This document shows positions 42,385-51,000 of a stretch of 55,050 bases of DNA, piece by piece; within the stretch, counting starts at the first letter, position 1, and each line of letters starts with the position of its first letter. Source of the DNA: Fibrobacter sp. (GTDB lineage Bacteria > Fibrobacterota > Fibrobacteria > Fibrobacterales > Fibrobacteraceae); NCBI GenBank assembly GCA_024399035.1, contig JAKSID010000017.1, positions 1 to 55,050 on the forward strand, written 5' to 3'. The position numbers and the translations under genes were made by a program. Under the pieces are notes generated by a model, which saw only the letters and a program-made list of their open reading frames with translations, was not told where the DNA came from and searched no databases.

Positions 42385-43126
42385 TCTTCAAGCCCTTCTT
42401 GTCGAGCAGCACGCGAGGTACGCCGCCTTCCATGGGGTTTTCGATAACGGAGATTGTTTCCAACTTGTCGCATTCTGCAAGGCTTTCGGGGAGGGTGGCC
42501 AGCTGGTTTGCGTCCAGGACCAGTTCCTTGAGGTTCTTCAGTTCGCCGAATTCGGAGGGGATGGCGCCCAGGCTGTTGCCGGAGACCATAAGGACTTCCA
42601 GGCTTTCCAGGTGTCCCAGTGCAGAGGGAATGCTGGTCAGGTCATTGTTGTCCAGGTAAAGTTTCTTGAGTTTCTTGAGCTTGCCCAGGGTGGCGGGGAT
42701 TTCGGACAGCATGTTGTCGTGGAGGGACAACTTGGTGACGTTCGCCCACTTGCCAACTTCGTTGGTCAGGTCCAGGAGCTGGTTCTTGGCGATGTTCACA
42801 GTCTGGAGGTTCTTCAAGTTGCCCACGGAGTCCGGAAGCTCGGACAGACTGTTGTATCCCAGGTACAGGTGTTCGAGCTTGGTGAGCTCGCCGATGGTCT
42901 CGGGCAGGTCCATCAGGTCGTTTTCGCTGACGGAAAGCTTTTTAAGGTTCTTCAGGTTGCCGATATCGTCCGGAAGCTCCACCAGGAGGTTTCGGTCCAG
43001 GATCAGTTCTTCGAGAGAATCCAGTTCGAAAAGCTCCGGCGGAAGAAGACGGAGGTTTTTCTGGGACAGGTCTAGCGAGGTGGCCTTTTCGGCCTTGGCC
43101 TTGGCGATAACATCTAGCAAATTCAT
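42374..43126 (-). CDS. Cytoplasmic leucine-rich repeat protein
   Basis: The 250-residue protein is built of about nine leucine-rich repeats of 23 residues with LxxLPxxIGxLxxL pattern, starting after a 14-residue helix and ending with a short cap. It has no signal peptide or enzymatic domain, so it should be a cytoplasmic protein-binding scaffold. AGGAG lies just before the ATG at 43126; the frame is open nine codons further. The gene overlaps the S41 gene by 11 bases, which is odd because the two products would be in different compartments. No partner can be named. Confidence 0.88.
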   Translation of the reverse strand: MNLLDVIAKAKAEKATSLDLSQKNLRLLPPELFELDSLEELILDRNLLVELPDDIGNLKNLKKLSVSENDLMDLPETIGELTKLEHLYLGYNSLSELPDSVGNLKNLQTVNIAKNQLLDLTNEVGKWANVTKLSLHDNMLSEIPATLGKLKKLKKLYLDNNDLTSIPSALGHLESLEVLMVSGNSLGAIPSEFGELKNLKELVLDANQLATLPESLAECDKLETISVIENPMEGGVPRVLLDKKGLKIDQ

Positions 43127-43293
43127 ATAAGAAACTCCTATGCCGTAAATCATAGCATTTTTAGTGCGTAAAGAGTAACTGGACCGCTAAAAAACGTAAA
43201 ATGAGTGAAATTTTATACATTTGTGCAGTCAAAATGTCATTTTTTTACAAAAAAATTAAAAAAGATTAGCATTTTGTAATCAAACGTGAGGTT

Positions 43294-43384
43294 TTGAAAC
43301 TATTTTTATAGTATATAATATAAATGTATTAGGTGGGAGTCGGGTCTGACTCCCGGCTTGTACCTTTATCAGACCGAGGAAAAA
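43294..43384 (+). promoter_or_regulatory. Promoter and 5' hairpin of the AIPR-family gene
   Basis: TTGAAA (43294-43299) and TAATAT (43316-43321) are spaced by 16 bases in a very AT-rich region. A perfect hairpin GGGAGTC/GACTCCC with a 6-base loop (43335-43354) would sit near the 5' end of the mRNA, and GAGGA (43375-43384 region) serves as ribosome binding site. A 5' hairpin of this kind may stabilise the transcript. Confidence 0.5.
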
Positions 43385-45277
43385 ATGGAATTAACGAAAT
43401 CGCAGGAACGCCGTCTAGCTTTTGTCGCTAGTCTTTTGAGTCTCAACCCCAATGATCCTACAGATCGAATTAAGGCGCTCAGACACTTAAATTTGGACGA
43501 AAATGGCTGTTTCCATGGATTCCAGTACTCCCAGGGCTTTATGGAATTCTTCATCTTCCTGGATGAAGATACCCCGCTGGAAAAGGTTGTCCAGCACTTG
43601 AATTCCGACTTGAAGCAGCTCCAGATTGCAGTTTTCCGCACTAGCGATCCTACCAATCCGTTCTTTATGTCTCTCCGCGAAGAGGCTGATCCTTGGGCTG
43701 TTAACAAGATTTCCGACGATTCTGAAGAAGAAGATGACGACGCACCTGCTAGCCGTCCTTACATGGAAACTCTCGAAATCACCGTGCTCCGCACCCGCGC
43801 TAGCCGTGATTTGACCGACTCTGAACTGGAACGTACCCTCAAGGATATGCGCCGTAAGCTCAATCTCTGGAAGGCCGAAGTCAAGGCTAAGCTGGAAATT
43901 GTTGCTGAACACGACGACTTGACCCGCGATTTCCGTTCCGCAGACGACAAACTTGAAATTGTGATGGAGTCCGAACCCCTCCATATGACCAGCGATCACG
44001 GCGAACTCTTCCTCGGTTTCTGCCCGATTCGCACCATTTTTGACTACCACGTTAACCTGGGTAAGCGTCTGAAGACCAAGCACAACATGGCTATCGTCTC
44101 CAGCAACATTCGAACTTACCTCGGCAACCTCACTCATACCAACGCTGCTCTTATCGACGCCTTCCAGACCATGGAACGCAACGACGACCAGAACGTGAAC
44201 GTGGAAGACTTCCCGTTCCTGCACAACGGTATGACCCTTACCGGCGATGACCTGCGCTTGAAGGATCGCGACGGCAAGAAGGTTCTCTTTATTGAACGCC
44301 CCAAGATCATTAACGGTGCTCAGTCCCTGTTCACCTACGAACAGTACGCCAAGAAGAGCAAGAAGCCGGTGAACCCCTACGTTCTCGTGAAGGTTGTGGT
44401 GCCGTACCCCGGTGCAGACAGCTTCCTGAACCAGGTGACCATGGCTAACAACCGCCAGAACCCGGTATTCAGCTACCACCTGCGCGCTGCAGACGATCTG
44501 CAGTTCTTCATCTGGCAGCGTTACCAGGAAGAAGGCTTTACCTATGTCTATAAGGATGGCGTCCGCCTGAAGGCTCGTACCCGTAAGCTGGAAGTCCGTA
44601 TGCGTCCGGAACTTGCAAAGACCCTGTTCATGATGGATGGCAAGCTTTCTGAATGCCGTTCTTCTGATTGCATCTTCGACAAGGAAACCCTTTACCAGCG
44701 TTGCTTCGGCGCCTTCGTCCGCGTGGCTCCCGAAAAGGAACGCGATTTCGTCCGCAAGACCATCGCCTTCACCAAGGCCTGGCAGCTCCTTTCTCGCCTC
44801 CCCATCAAGATCCGTAAGGTTACCCCGGGTAAGGGCGTGTCCATCGAAGCTAACGACGATAATCCGCTGACCCGCATCACCTGGAATGGCCGTCTCGAAG
44901 ACAAGTTCATCTTCCGCAGCGCCGTCAAGGACCTGGTTGTGGCTCTCGCCCTCAAGCACTGGCTCATCTACGGTGATCCGATCCAGGACTTCGAATGGTT
45001 GGTTGAAAACGAACTGAACTTCAACGAATCCATCTTGAAGTACGCTTCCAAGATCTACACCGAAGACCTGAAGGGTATCCTCATCAGCGAATTCAAGGAT
45101 AACTCCAACTACTACGACACCATCACCACCATCGACAAGGATAGCGGTGAATCTGTGGAACGTCGCTTGTGGAAGGGCTTCGCCAACACTGCTACCTACG
45201 AAAAGATGCTTGACCTTCTGTGCAAGAAGAACAAGCAGTGGGAAAAGTGCCGCGAAGGTATTGAAGCCTTTATCTAA
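43385..45277 (+). CDS. AIPR family protein (abortive-infection phage-resistance type)
   Basis: The 630-residue cytoplasmic protein has a short acidic stretch (111-120) and, in its second third, the ordered motifs of the AIPR family (PF10592): NIRTYLG (241-247), HNGMTLTG (280-287) corresponding to the NNGIT motif, PKIINGAQS (306-314) corresponding to IVNGCQT, and NNRQNPV (355-361) corresponding to N-Q-N. AIPR proteins were named for abortive-infection phage resistance, and several occur in defence islands; the biochemical activity is not settled. Here it is alone, among housekeeping genes, and has strong promoter and terminator signals. Codon use is like that of well-expressed genes. Another role than phage defence is possible. 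Confidence 0.75.
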   Translation: MELTKSQERRLAFVASLLSLNPNDPTDRIKALRHLNLDENGCFHGFQYSQGFMEFFIFLDEDTPLEKVVQHLNSDLKQLQIAVFRTSDPTNPFFMSLREEADPWAVNKISDDSEEEDDDAPASRPYMETLEITVLRTRASRDLTDSELERTLKDMRRKLNLWKAEVKAKLEIVAEHDDLTRDFRSADDKLEIVMESEPLHMTSDHGELFLGFCPIRTIFDYHVNLGKRLKTKHNMAIVSSNIRTYLGNLTHTNAALIDAFQTMERNDDQNVNVEDFPFLHNGMTLTGDDLRLKDRDGKKVLFIERPKIINGAQSLFTYEQYAKKSKKPVNPYVLVKVVVPYPGADSFLNQVTMANNRQNPVFSYHLRAADDLQFFIWQRYQEEGFTYVYKDGVRLKARTRKLEVRMRPELAKTLFMMDGKLSECRSSDCIFDKETLYQRCFGAFVRVAPEKERDFVRKTIAFTKAWQLLSRLPIKIRKVTPGKGVSIEANDDNPLTRITWNGRLEDKFIFRSAVKDLVVALALKHWLIYGDPIQDFEWLVENELNFNESILKYASKIYTEDLKGILISEFKDNSNYYDTITTIDKDSGESVERRLWKGFANTATYEKMLDLLCKKNKQWEKCREGIEAFI

Positions 45278-45298
45278 GCTTCAAAATCCCGGTTTTAA

Positions 45299-45331
45299 AA
45301 GTCCTCGACGAAGAGTCGGGGGCTTTTTTTT
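45299..45331 (+). terminator. Intrinsic terminator after the AIPR-family gene
   Basis: AAGTCCTCGAC pairs with GTCGGGGGCTT (two G-U pairs) and is followed by a run of T residues. Confidence 0.9.
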
Positions 45332-45403
45332 ATGCATTTTTGGGGGATTCTCTTTAAAATATTGTCACATCTTACTTATATGTGGGGGAGCTTGCAATAA
45401 TTG

Positions 45404-45432
45404 TTGACCGCTTTTGCTGCAATTTTTATCTT
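45404..45432 (+). promoter_or_regulatory. Promoter of the carboxyltransferase gene
   Basis: TTGACC (45404-45409) and TATCTT (45427-45432) are spaced by exactly 17 bases, a good housekeeping-type promoter. AAGGAG follows shortly before the ATG at 45472. Confidence 0.6.
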
Positions 45433-45471
45433 TGGCTACGAAAATATTACAAAAGAAGGAGTTCTTACATT

Positions 45472-47094
45472 ATGTGGAACGAAAAACATTTGAATAGACT
45501 GAATGAGTACCTGAGCCAGGCTCAGGCTGCTGGTGGCACTGCCCGTATCGATAAGCAGCATCAGTCCGGCAAGTGCACTGCTCGCGAACGCATGGAAATG
45601 CTGTTCGACGCAGGCACTTTCGTCGAAGTTGGCGCTCTCCGCAAGTCCAGCAACCGCGTTCTCAAGGAAAGCAAGGTCGTTTTGGGTGACGGCGTTGTGA
45701 CCGGTTACGGTAAGGTGAATGGCCGCTTGGTCTTCGCATCTTCCCAGGATTTCACCGTGGGTGGTGGTTCCTTGGGCCAGTGCCATGCAGAAAAGATTTG
45801 CCGCGTTATGGACATGGCTGTTGAAGCTGGTTGCCCGTTCGTTGCTATGAACGACTCCGGTGGAGCCCGTATCGACGAAGGCGTGTTCTCCTTGGCTGGC
45901 TATAGCGCTATCATGGCCCGTAACGTTTGGGCTTCTGGCGTGATTCCTCAGATTGCCGTGATCATGGGCCCCTGCGCTGGTGGCGCCTGCTACTCTCCGG
46001 CTCTGTCTGACTTCATTTTCATGACCAAGTCTACTTCCCAGATGTTCCTCACTGGCCCCACTGTGGTTAAGCAGGTCATGGGTGAAAACATTACCGCTGC
46101 AGACCTTGGTGGCGCTCCTGTTCACACTGCAAAGTCCGGTGTTGCTCATTTCATGTACGAAGATGACGCCAAGACTTTGGAAGGTGTGCGCAAGCTCCTC
46201 TCTTACCTGCCTCAGGGTAACAAGAGCAAGCCTGTTTCCGCTGACCAGCAGATGGAAGAAAAGGCTGACGAAAACGGCATCAAGAAGCTTTTCAAGAAGT
46301 TCCTCAACAAGCAGGAAGCTACCTGCTCCGAAGCTGAAGACAAGAGCGCAACTATCCAGGACATCGTTCCGGATAACTACAAGCAGGCTTACGAAGTGAA
46401 GTCTGTGATTGCAGCCTTTGCCGACGCTGATAGTTTCTTCGAAGTTCAGCCGGATTGGGGCAAGAACGTTGTGATCGGTTTCGCTCGCCTGAACGGTGAA
46501 GTGGTCGGTATCGTGGCTAACCAGCCCAAGGTTCTCGCTGGTTCCCTGGACGTTGACGGCTCCTCCAAGGCAGGCCGCTTCGTTCGCTTCTGCGACGCCT
46601 TCAACATTCCTCTCCTCGCTCTCGTTGACGTTCCGGGTTACATGCCGGGTAGCAAGCAGGAATACTCTGGCATTATCCGCCACGGTGCAAAGCTCCTGTA
46701 CGCCTTCGCCGAAGCAACTGTGCCTAAGGTTACCCTCATTCTCCGTAAGGCCTTCGGTGGTGCTTACATCGCCATGAACTCCAAGGACGTGGGTGCAGAC
46801 TATGTCTTCGCTCTGCCTATTGCTCAGGTGGCTGTGATGGGTGCAGAAGGTGCTGTTGAAATCATCAACAAGAAGGAAATCACTGCTGCACCGGATCCGG
46901 TTGCTGCACGTGCCGCTTGCATCGCCAAGTACGAAGAAGAATTGATGAACCCCTACGTAGCCGCTGCCATGGGCGTGGTCGACGAAGTCATCAAGCCGGA
47001 AGACGTACGTAAGCGCCTCGTGACTGCCTTCGACGCTCTGAAGACTAAGGATCAGAAGCGTTTGTGGAAAAAACATGCGAATATCCCGCTGTAA
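45472..47094 (+). CDS. Carboxyltransferase subunit of a propionyl-/methylmalonyl-CoA (decarboxylase/carboxylase) complex
   Basis: The 540-residue protein is an acyl-CoA carboxylase beta-type carboxyltransferase: ARERMEMLFDAG near the start, the crotonase-like halves with GGGSLGQCHAEK, NDSGGARIDEG, GPCAGGACYSPA in the first and DVPGYMPGSKQEYSGIIRHG, RKAFGGAYIAMNSK in the second. It matches PccB/MmdA-type proteins acting on propionyl-CoA or methylmalonyl-CoA. In a succinate-producing Fibrobacter it would belong to the succinate-propionate branch. A linker of about 45 residues between the halves (252-300) is Lys/Glu-rich and somewhat longer than usual. Partner biotin and membrane subunits are not in the window, so carboxylase and decarboxylase cannot be told apart. 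Confidence 0.9.
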   Translation: MWNEKHLNRLNEYLSQAQAAGGTARIDKQHQSGKCTARERMEMLFDAGTFVEVGALRKSSNRVLKESKVVLGDGVVTGYGKVNGRLVFASSQDFTVGGGSLGQCHAEKICRVMDMAVEAGCPFVAMNDSGGARIDEGVFSLAGYSAIMARNVWASGVIPQIAVIMGPCAGGACYSPALSDFIFMTKSTSQMFLTGPTVVKQVMGENITAADLGGAPVHTAKSGVAHFMYEDDAKTLEGVRKLLSYLPQGNKSKPVSADQQMEEKADENGIKKLFKKFLNKQEATCSEAEDKSATIQDIVPDNYKQAYEVKSVIAAFADADSFFEVQPDWGKNVVIGFARLNGEVVGIVANQPKVLAGSLDVDGSSKAGRFVRFCDAFNIPLLALVDVPGYMPGSKQEYSGIIRHGAKLLYAFAEATVPKVTLILRKAFGGAYIAMNSKDVGADYVFALPIAQVAVMGAEGAVEIINKKEITAAPDPVAARAACIAKYEEELMNPYVAAAMGVVDEVIKPEDVRKRLVTAFDALKTKDQKRLWKKHANIPL

Positions 47095-47121
47095 TTAACG
47101 GTGATTAGCGAAACGCATAAA

Positions 47122-47160
47122 AGAAAAGGACCGGTCATGTGACCGGTCCTTTCTTTTTTT
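47122..47160. terminator. Bidirectional terminator between the carboxyltransferase and beta-barrel genes
   Basis: AAAGGACCGGTC pairs with GACCGGTCCTTT around an ATGT loop, with A-rich and T-rich flanks. It serves both convergent genes. Confidence 0.93.
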
Positions 47161-47168
47161 TGAGGGAT

Positions 47169-47831
47169 TTATTTGTAGATGACTTTTGCCTCTAGCCCGA
47201 AGTTACCCGAGATGGCGTCACGTGCGTAACCTATGGCGGCTATTCCGCCAATGCCCAATAGAACGTTCTCGCTTACATGCCAGGCCTTGCCTGTTTCAAT
47301 TCTCCAAGTCATGTTTTTTTGCCTGTAATCGATATTCTCGTCGTTGGAGCATTGCATAATGTTGTACCCTATATCTGCGCCTACGTAGAAACCCTTCATT
47401 ATGGATTTGGGCTTTCGGAAGGGGAAGAATGTTGCGCCGGCGCCTAGGAATATGTTCTGGATTTTAACGTCGTAGCTGGATTCCGTGGTGCTACCGAACA
47501 ATCCGCCGTGCATAATTATTTCGAGTGTACCGTTTGCGCGGGAGTAGGCTAATGAGGCGTGGGCGGTCATAAGGTTTGAGAATAGCCAACCAACCTTAAC
47601 ATTGGCGCTTGGACCCATACCAAAGATGTTCTCCTCTAGGTAATTCGAGAAATCTAAGAATTCAGAATTGTCGTAGGTGTATGCTGTAAGCGAGGCTCCC
47701 AACCCCAGGTCTACGTAAATGCCGCTATGGGTATCCAGGGAGGGCTTGGAATTTGCCGGCGCAGTGCCGTCGGTGGCCTGAGCCATGGCCATGACTGCTG
47801 CCGTAAAAATGGTGAAAAGTAGTTTTTTCAT
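47169..47831 (-). CDS. Small outer membrane beta-barrel protein
   Basis: The 220-residue protein has a signal peptide (MKKLLFTIFTAAVMAMAQA) and alternating strands such as SGIYVDLGLGASLTAYT, FLGAGATFFPF and FYVGADIGYNI, with the end FGLEAKVIYK, typical of an eight-stranded outer membrane barrel. I cannot name a specific family. The start at 47831 is chosen because the signal peptide begins there and AAGGA precedes it; the frame is open upstream to 48056. Its leader contains the hairpin at 47881-47900 (see the adjacent feature). It is divergent from sprA. Confidence 0.8.
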   Translation of the reverse strand: MKKLLFTIFTAAVMAMAQATDGTAPANSKPSLDTHSGIYVDLGLGASLTAYTYDNSEFLDFSNYLEENIFGMGPSANVKVGWLFSNLMTAHASLAYSRANGTLEIIMHGGLFGSTTESSYDVKIQNIFLGAGATFFPFRKPKSIMKGFYVGADIGYNIMQCSNDENIDYRQKNMTWRIETGKAWHVSENVLLGIGGIAAIGYARDAISGNFGLEAKVIYK

Positions 47832-48035
47832 GATTTTTTCCTTCTTGCCGTCTAAATTATGAATTAAAGGGGGAAAAACATATAGCCCGAATGGGCTATG
47901 CTTGAAATAATTGCTAAATTCCCGCAAATTCCAGGGGCTTTTGCCGCACTTTATTGCGTTTTTTGGAACGAAATTCAGTATTTTGTGGGGTACTAGCCTT
48001 TTATGGTAAAAGGATTTCAAAAACTGTAGAAAAAC
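47832..48035. promoter_or_regulatory. Divergent promoter region of the beta-barrel gene and sprA
   Basis: This 204-base region holds an ATAGCCC/GGGCTAT hairpin with a GAAT loop (47881-47900). On the minus strand it is followed by TGTTTTT, so it could act as an attenuator in the leader of the beta-barrel gene. AT-rich segments are present on both sides, but I cannot fix the promoters. Confidence 0.4.
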
Positions 48036-51000
48036 GTGGCTTTTGGATTGAAACATTGGTGGATTGCTATGGGCGTTGCCGTAGCTGCAGGACTCGCTTG
48101 GTCACAAAGCGATTCTTCCACTGTTATATCCGCTTCGGATTCCACCGCGATGGATCCTGCCGAAAATGAATGGCAGCCCACTCTGCAGTATATTTCCCTG
48201 CCCCCTTCTGTTAACCCGCTGAATGGACTTTTGCCTTTCAGTGGTGTGGGTGCTTCGCCCAACCTGATGAGCAATAACAAGGGGCAGGTCTTTAGCCATG
48301 ATATTGATGTGGCTACCCGTGAAATGGACGTTAGCGAAAAGCGCGTGAACTCCATTTCTCGTGATACAATGACCTTGTGGTCTGCCCATTATCCGGAACT
48401 TACCGACTACGTTGCCGATATGTACGATATTGGCCGTAAGCGCCTTTGGTTGAATGGCCTGGTGGGCCAGGCTAGCGGTGGTTACGAAACTCCGGAAACA
48501 GGCTCTGTCTTTGATATTACTATCCCTGTGACTATGCCCGCCTGGATGAGGGATTTCGGCTTGGATAAGCCTAAGCTCATGCTTCAGGGTTCCATGGATA
48601 TCCGCTTGAAGGGCTATGGTGAATACGACAACGCCGAGGGTAGTACCAAGACCAGCCTTTGGCCTAGCCCCACGTTGAACTATACCCCGAACTTTATGGT
48701 GAAGGGTAAGATTGGCCCCTATATTACCGTTGAAATCCAGAACGTGGAAGAAGGCCTGGGAACTAAGAACCAGGTGCGCGTGGTTTACGAAGAATCCTAT
48801 AAGGGCGAATTCGAAGACTATATCCTGCAGCGTGTGGAAGCCGGTACCACCAACCTTGCCTTGACGGGTACGGAACTTACGGGTTACTCTGAAAACCACC
48901 AGGGCCTGTTTGGTATCAAGGCCGACTGGAAACTGGGCGACTGGCGCCTTACCACCATTGCCTCTCAGGATGGCGGCTCTCAGGAAGAATACACCCTGAA
49001 GGCCAACGAATCTACCTCTGAATTCCAGGTGCTGGATAAGCAGTTCATTTCTTACCGTTACTACTTCTTGAACCATGAGGCTCGTAATGCTTACATCAAC
49101 GAAGCAATTACCGGCCGTAAGACTTCTAGCTACGTAGCGACGAACCTTAAGCTTTATAAGCGCGGTGCTACAAACGCTGTGACTGGCGTTGTGGATAATG
49201 TGACCGTGGTCTATAAGACTCCCTCCGGCAAGACCATTAAGAAACTTGTAGAACGCCTAGTAGAAATTCCTAGCTCCGACTTTACCTACGACTCCAAGAT
49301 GGGCGTTGTTAAGATCAATGGCGTTAACAGGAATACCTTGGTTGCTGCAAGCTGGAGTGGTGACGGAACCGATCGCACTGGAACCACGGTTCGCGACCGT
49401 TCTGAACTGGTGCTTATTCAATGGGATGCCGCCCTTTCTGAATTGGAAAGCATCGACAAGTTGATGTTGCGTAATGTGTACTCCATTGGTATTGCCGATG
49501 GAAGCTCTTCTAACTTTGTATTGAGAATGAAGAACAAGTCCGGCATTGCCGGTAGTTTCTTGAAGACTCTGGGACTGGTGGACGCTTCCACCGGAACTCC
49601 CCAGGTTAATGACGCCGCCATCTTTACGAAGAATGCTTCTGGTAGCTACACCGGCGAAATGTGGCTGCCCTGCTTGCCGTATACGGACTCTGTGTACCTG
49701 GGTAAGCCTAATGCGGTGGAGCTGGCAAGACAGAACTGCTTGGAACCCTTGCGCTTGCTGGATTCCACGGATGCCATGGCTCAGCTTTATAACTTGCCGG
49801 TATACAACCTGAACCGTTACACCAACCGCTTCTACTTCGAGTCTGTGGGTAAGCGCCGTAACTCTACCTTGAGCGTTCGTGACCCGAGTTCCAGCTATGC
49901 TGTGAACGGAAACTCCTGTATGGATATTTCTCCGGGCACAGAAAAGGTGACCGCAGGTTCTACCACCCTTATCCGCGGAACGGACTACGAAGTCAACTAC
50001 GAACTGGGCCAGATCGAATTGCTCAGTGAACGAGCCCTTGACCCCAATAAGGAAATCAAGGTTTCCTTTGAATGCGAACCGCTGTTTGAAATCGACAACA
50101 AGCTGTTGCTTGGTGCCCGTGCTGAATTGCCCTTGGATCTCTATGGCTTTGGAACTGGATCTGTGTTCGGCTTGACAGCCTTGTACAAGAGCCAGAGCAC
50201 CACTGCAAAGACCCCGACCTTGGGTAGCGAACCTTACTCCAGCACCTTGCTAGGTATGAACTTGCGCTTGCAGGATACGGTTAATGTCTTGACTGAATTG
50301 GTGAACAAGATTCCTGGCATTAACACCACTGCAGCTTCTAGCTGGCGCTTTGAGGCGGAACTTGCCGCAAGCCGCCATAACGCAAATACCAGTGGTAATA
50401 CTTCTGCCTTGGTCGAAGACTTTGAAGCCACGGGCTCTGGTCTGACGTATCCGTTGTCCAGATTGTCTTGGTACCAGGCTTCTCCTCCGGGCGGTGTTTC
50501 TGACAATCCCTCGACTTACATTGAGGATTTGGATTATCGTCATCAGGGTGAATTTATCTGGCACAGCAACAATACGGAACTGTACAAGAACATCTACCCG
50601 AAGGTGGGTAACTCCGATGTGGATAATCAGCACCTGACCGTGTTGAAGATGACCTTGCGCGCCAATGACAACCTGTCCGGCAAGTCCTGGGGTGGTGTGA
50701 TGCGCCCCAATAGTTCCTACTACCAGGATATGAGCAACATGAAGTACATCGAAGTTGTTGCTCGTGGTAACGTGGGTTCTATCTACTTGGATTTGGGCCT
50801 TATTAGCGAAGACTTGGCTATTAACGGTTTTGCTCCTAACGGCACGTATGACGGTGAAAATGACTTGGGCACAACCACTGCCTTGAATGACAAGGGCTTG
50901 GATGGTAAGACTGGTTCCGAAGAACAGCGCCAGGTTTGGGATTGCCGTATTTCTGGATGCGTAAGCCAGATTTACGATGCTAGCAACTCCAGCAACTTCT

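Noticed and set aside
43487..44959. A 490-codon open frame on the minus strand
   Set aside because: It is antisense to the AIPR-family gene; strong codon bias on the coding strand leaves the opposite frame free of stops.
45436..47076. A 546-codon open frame on the minus strand
   Set aside because: It is the antisense shadow of the carboxyltransferase gene, which matches its family over its full length.
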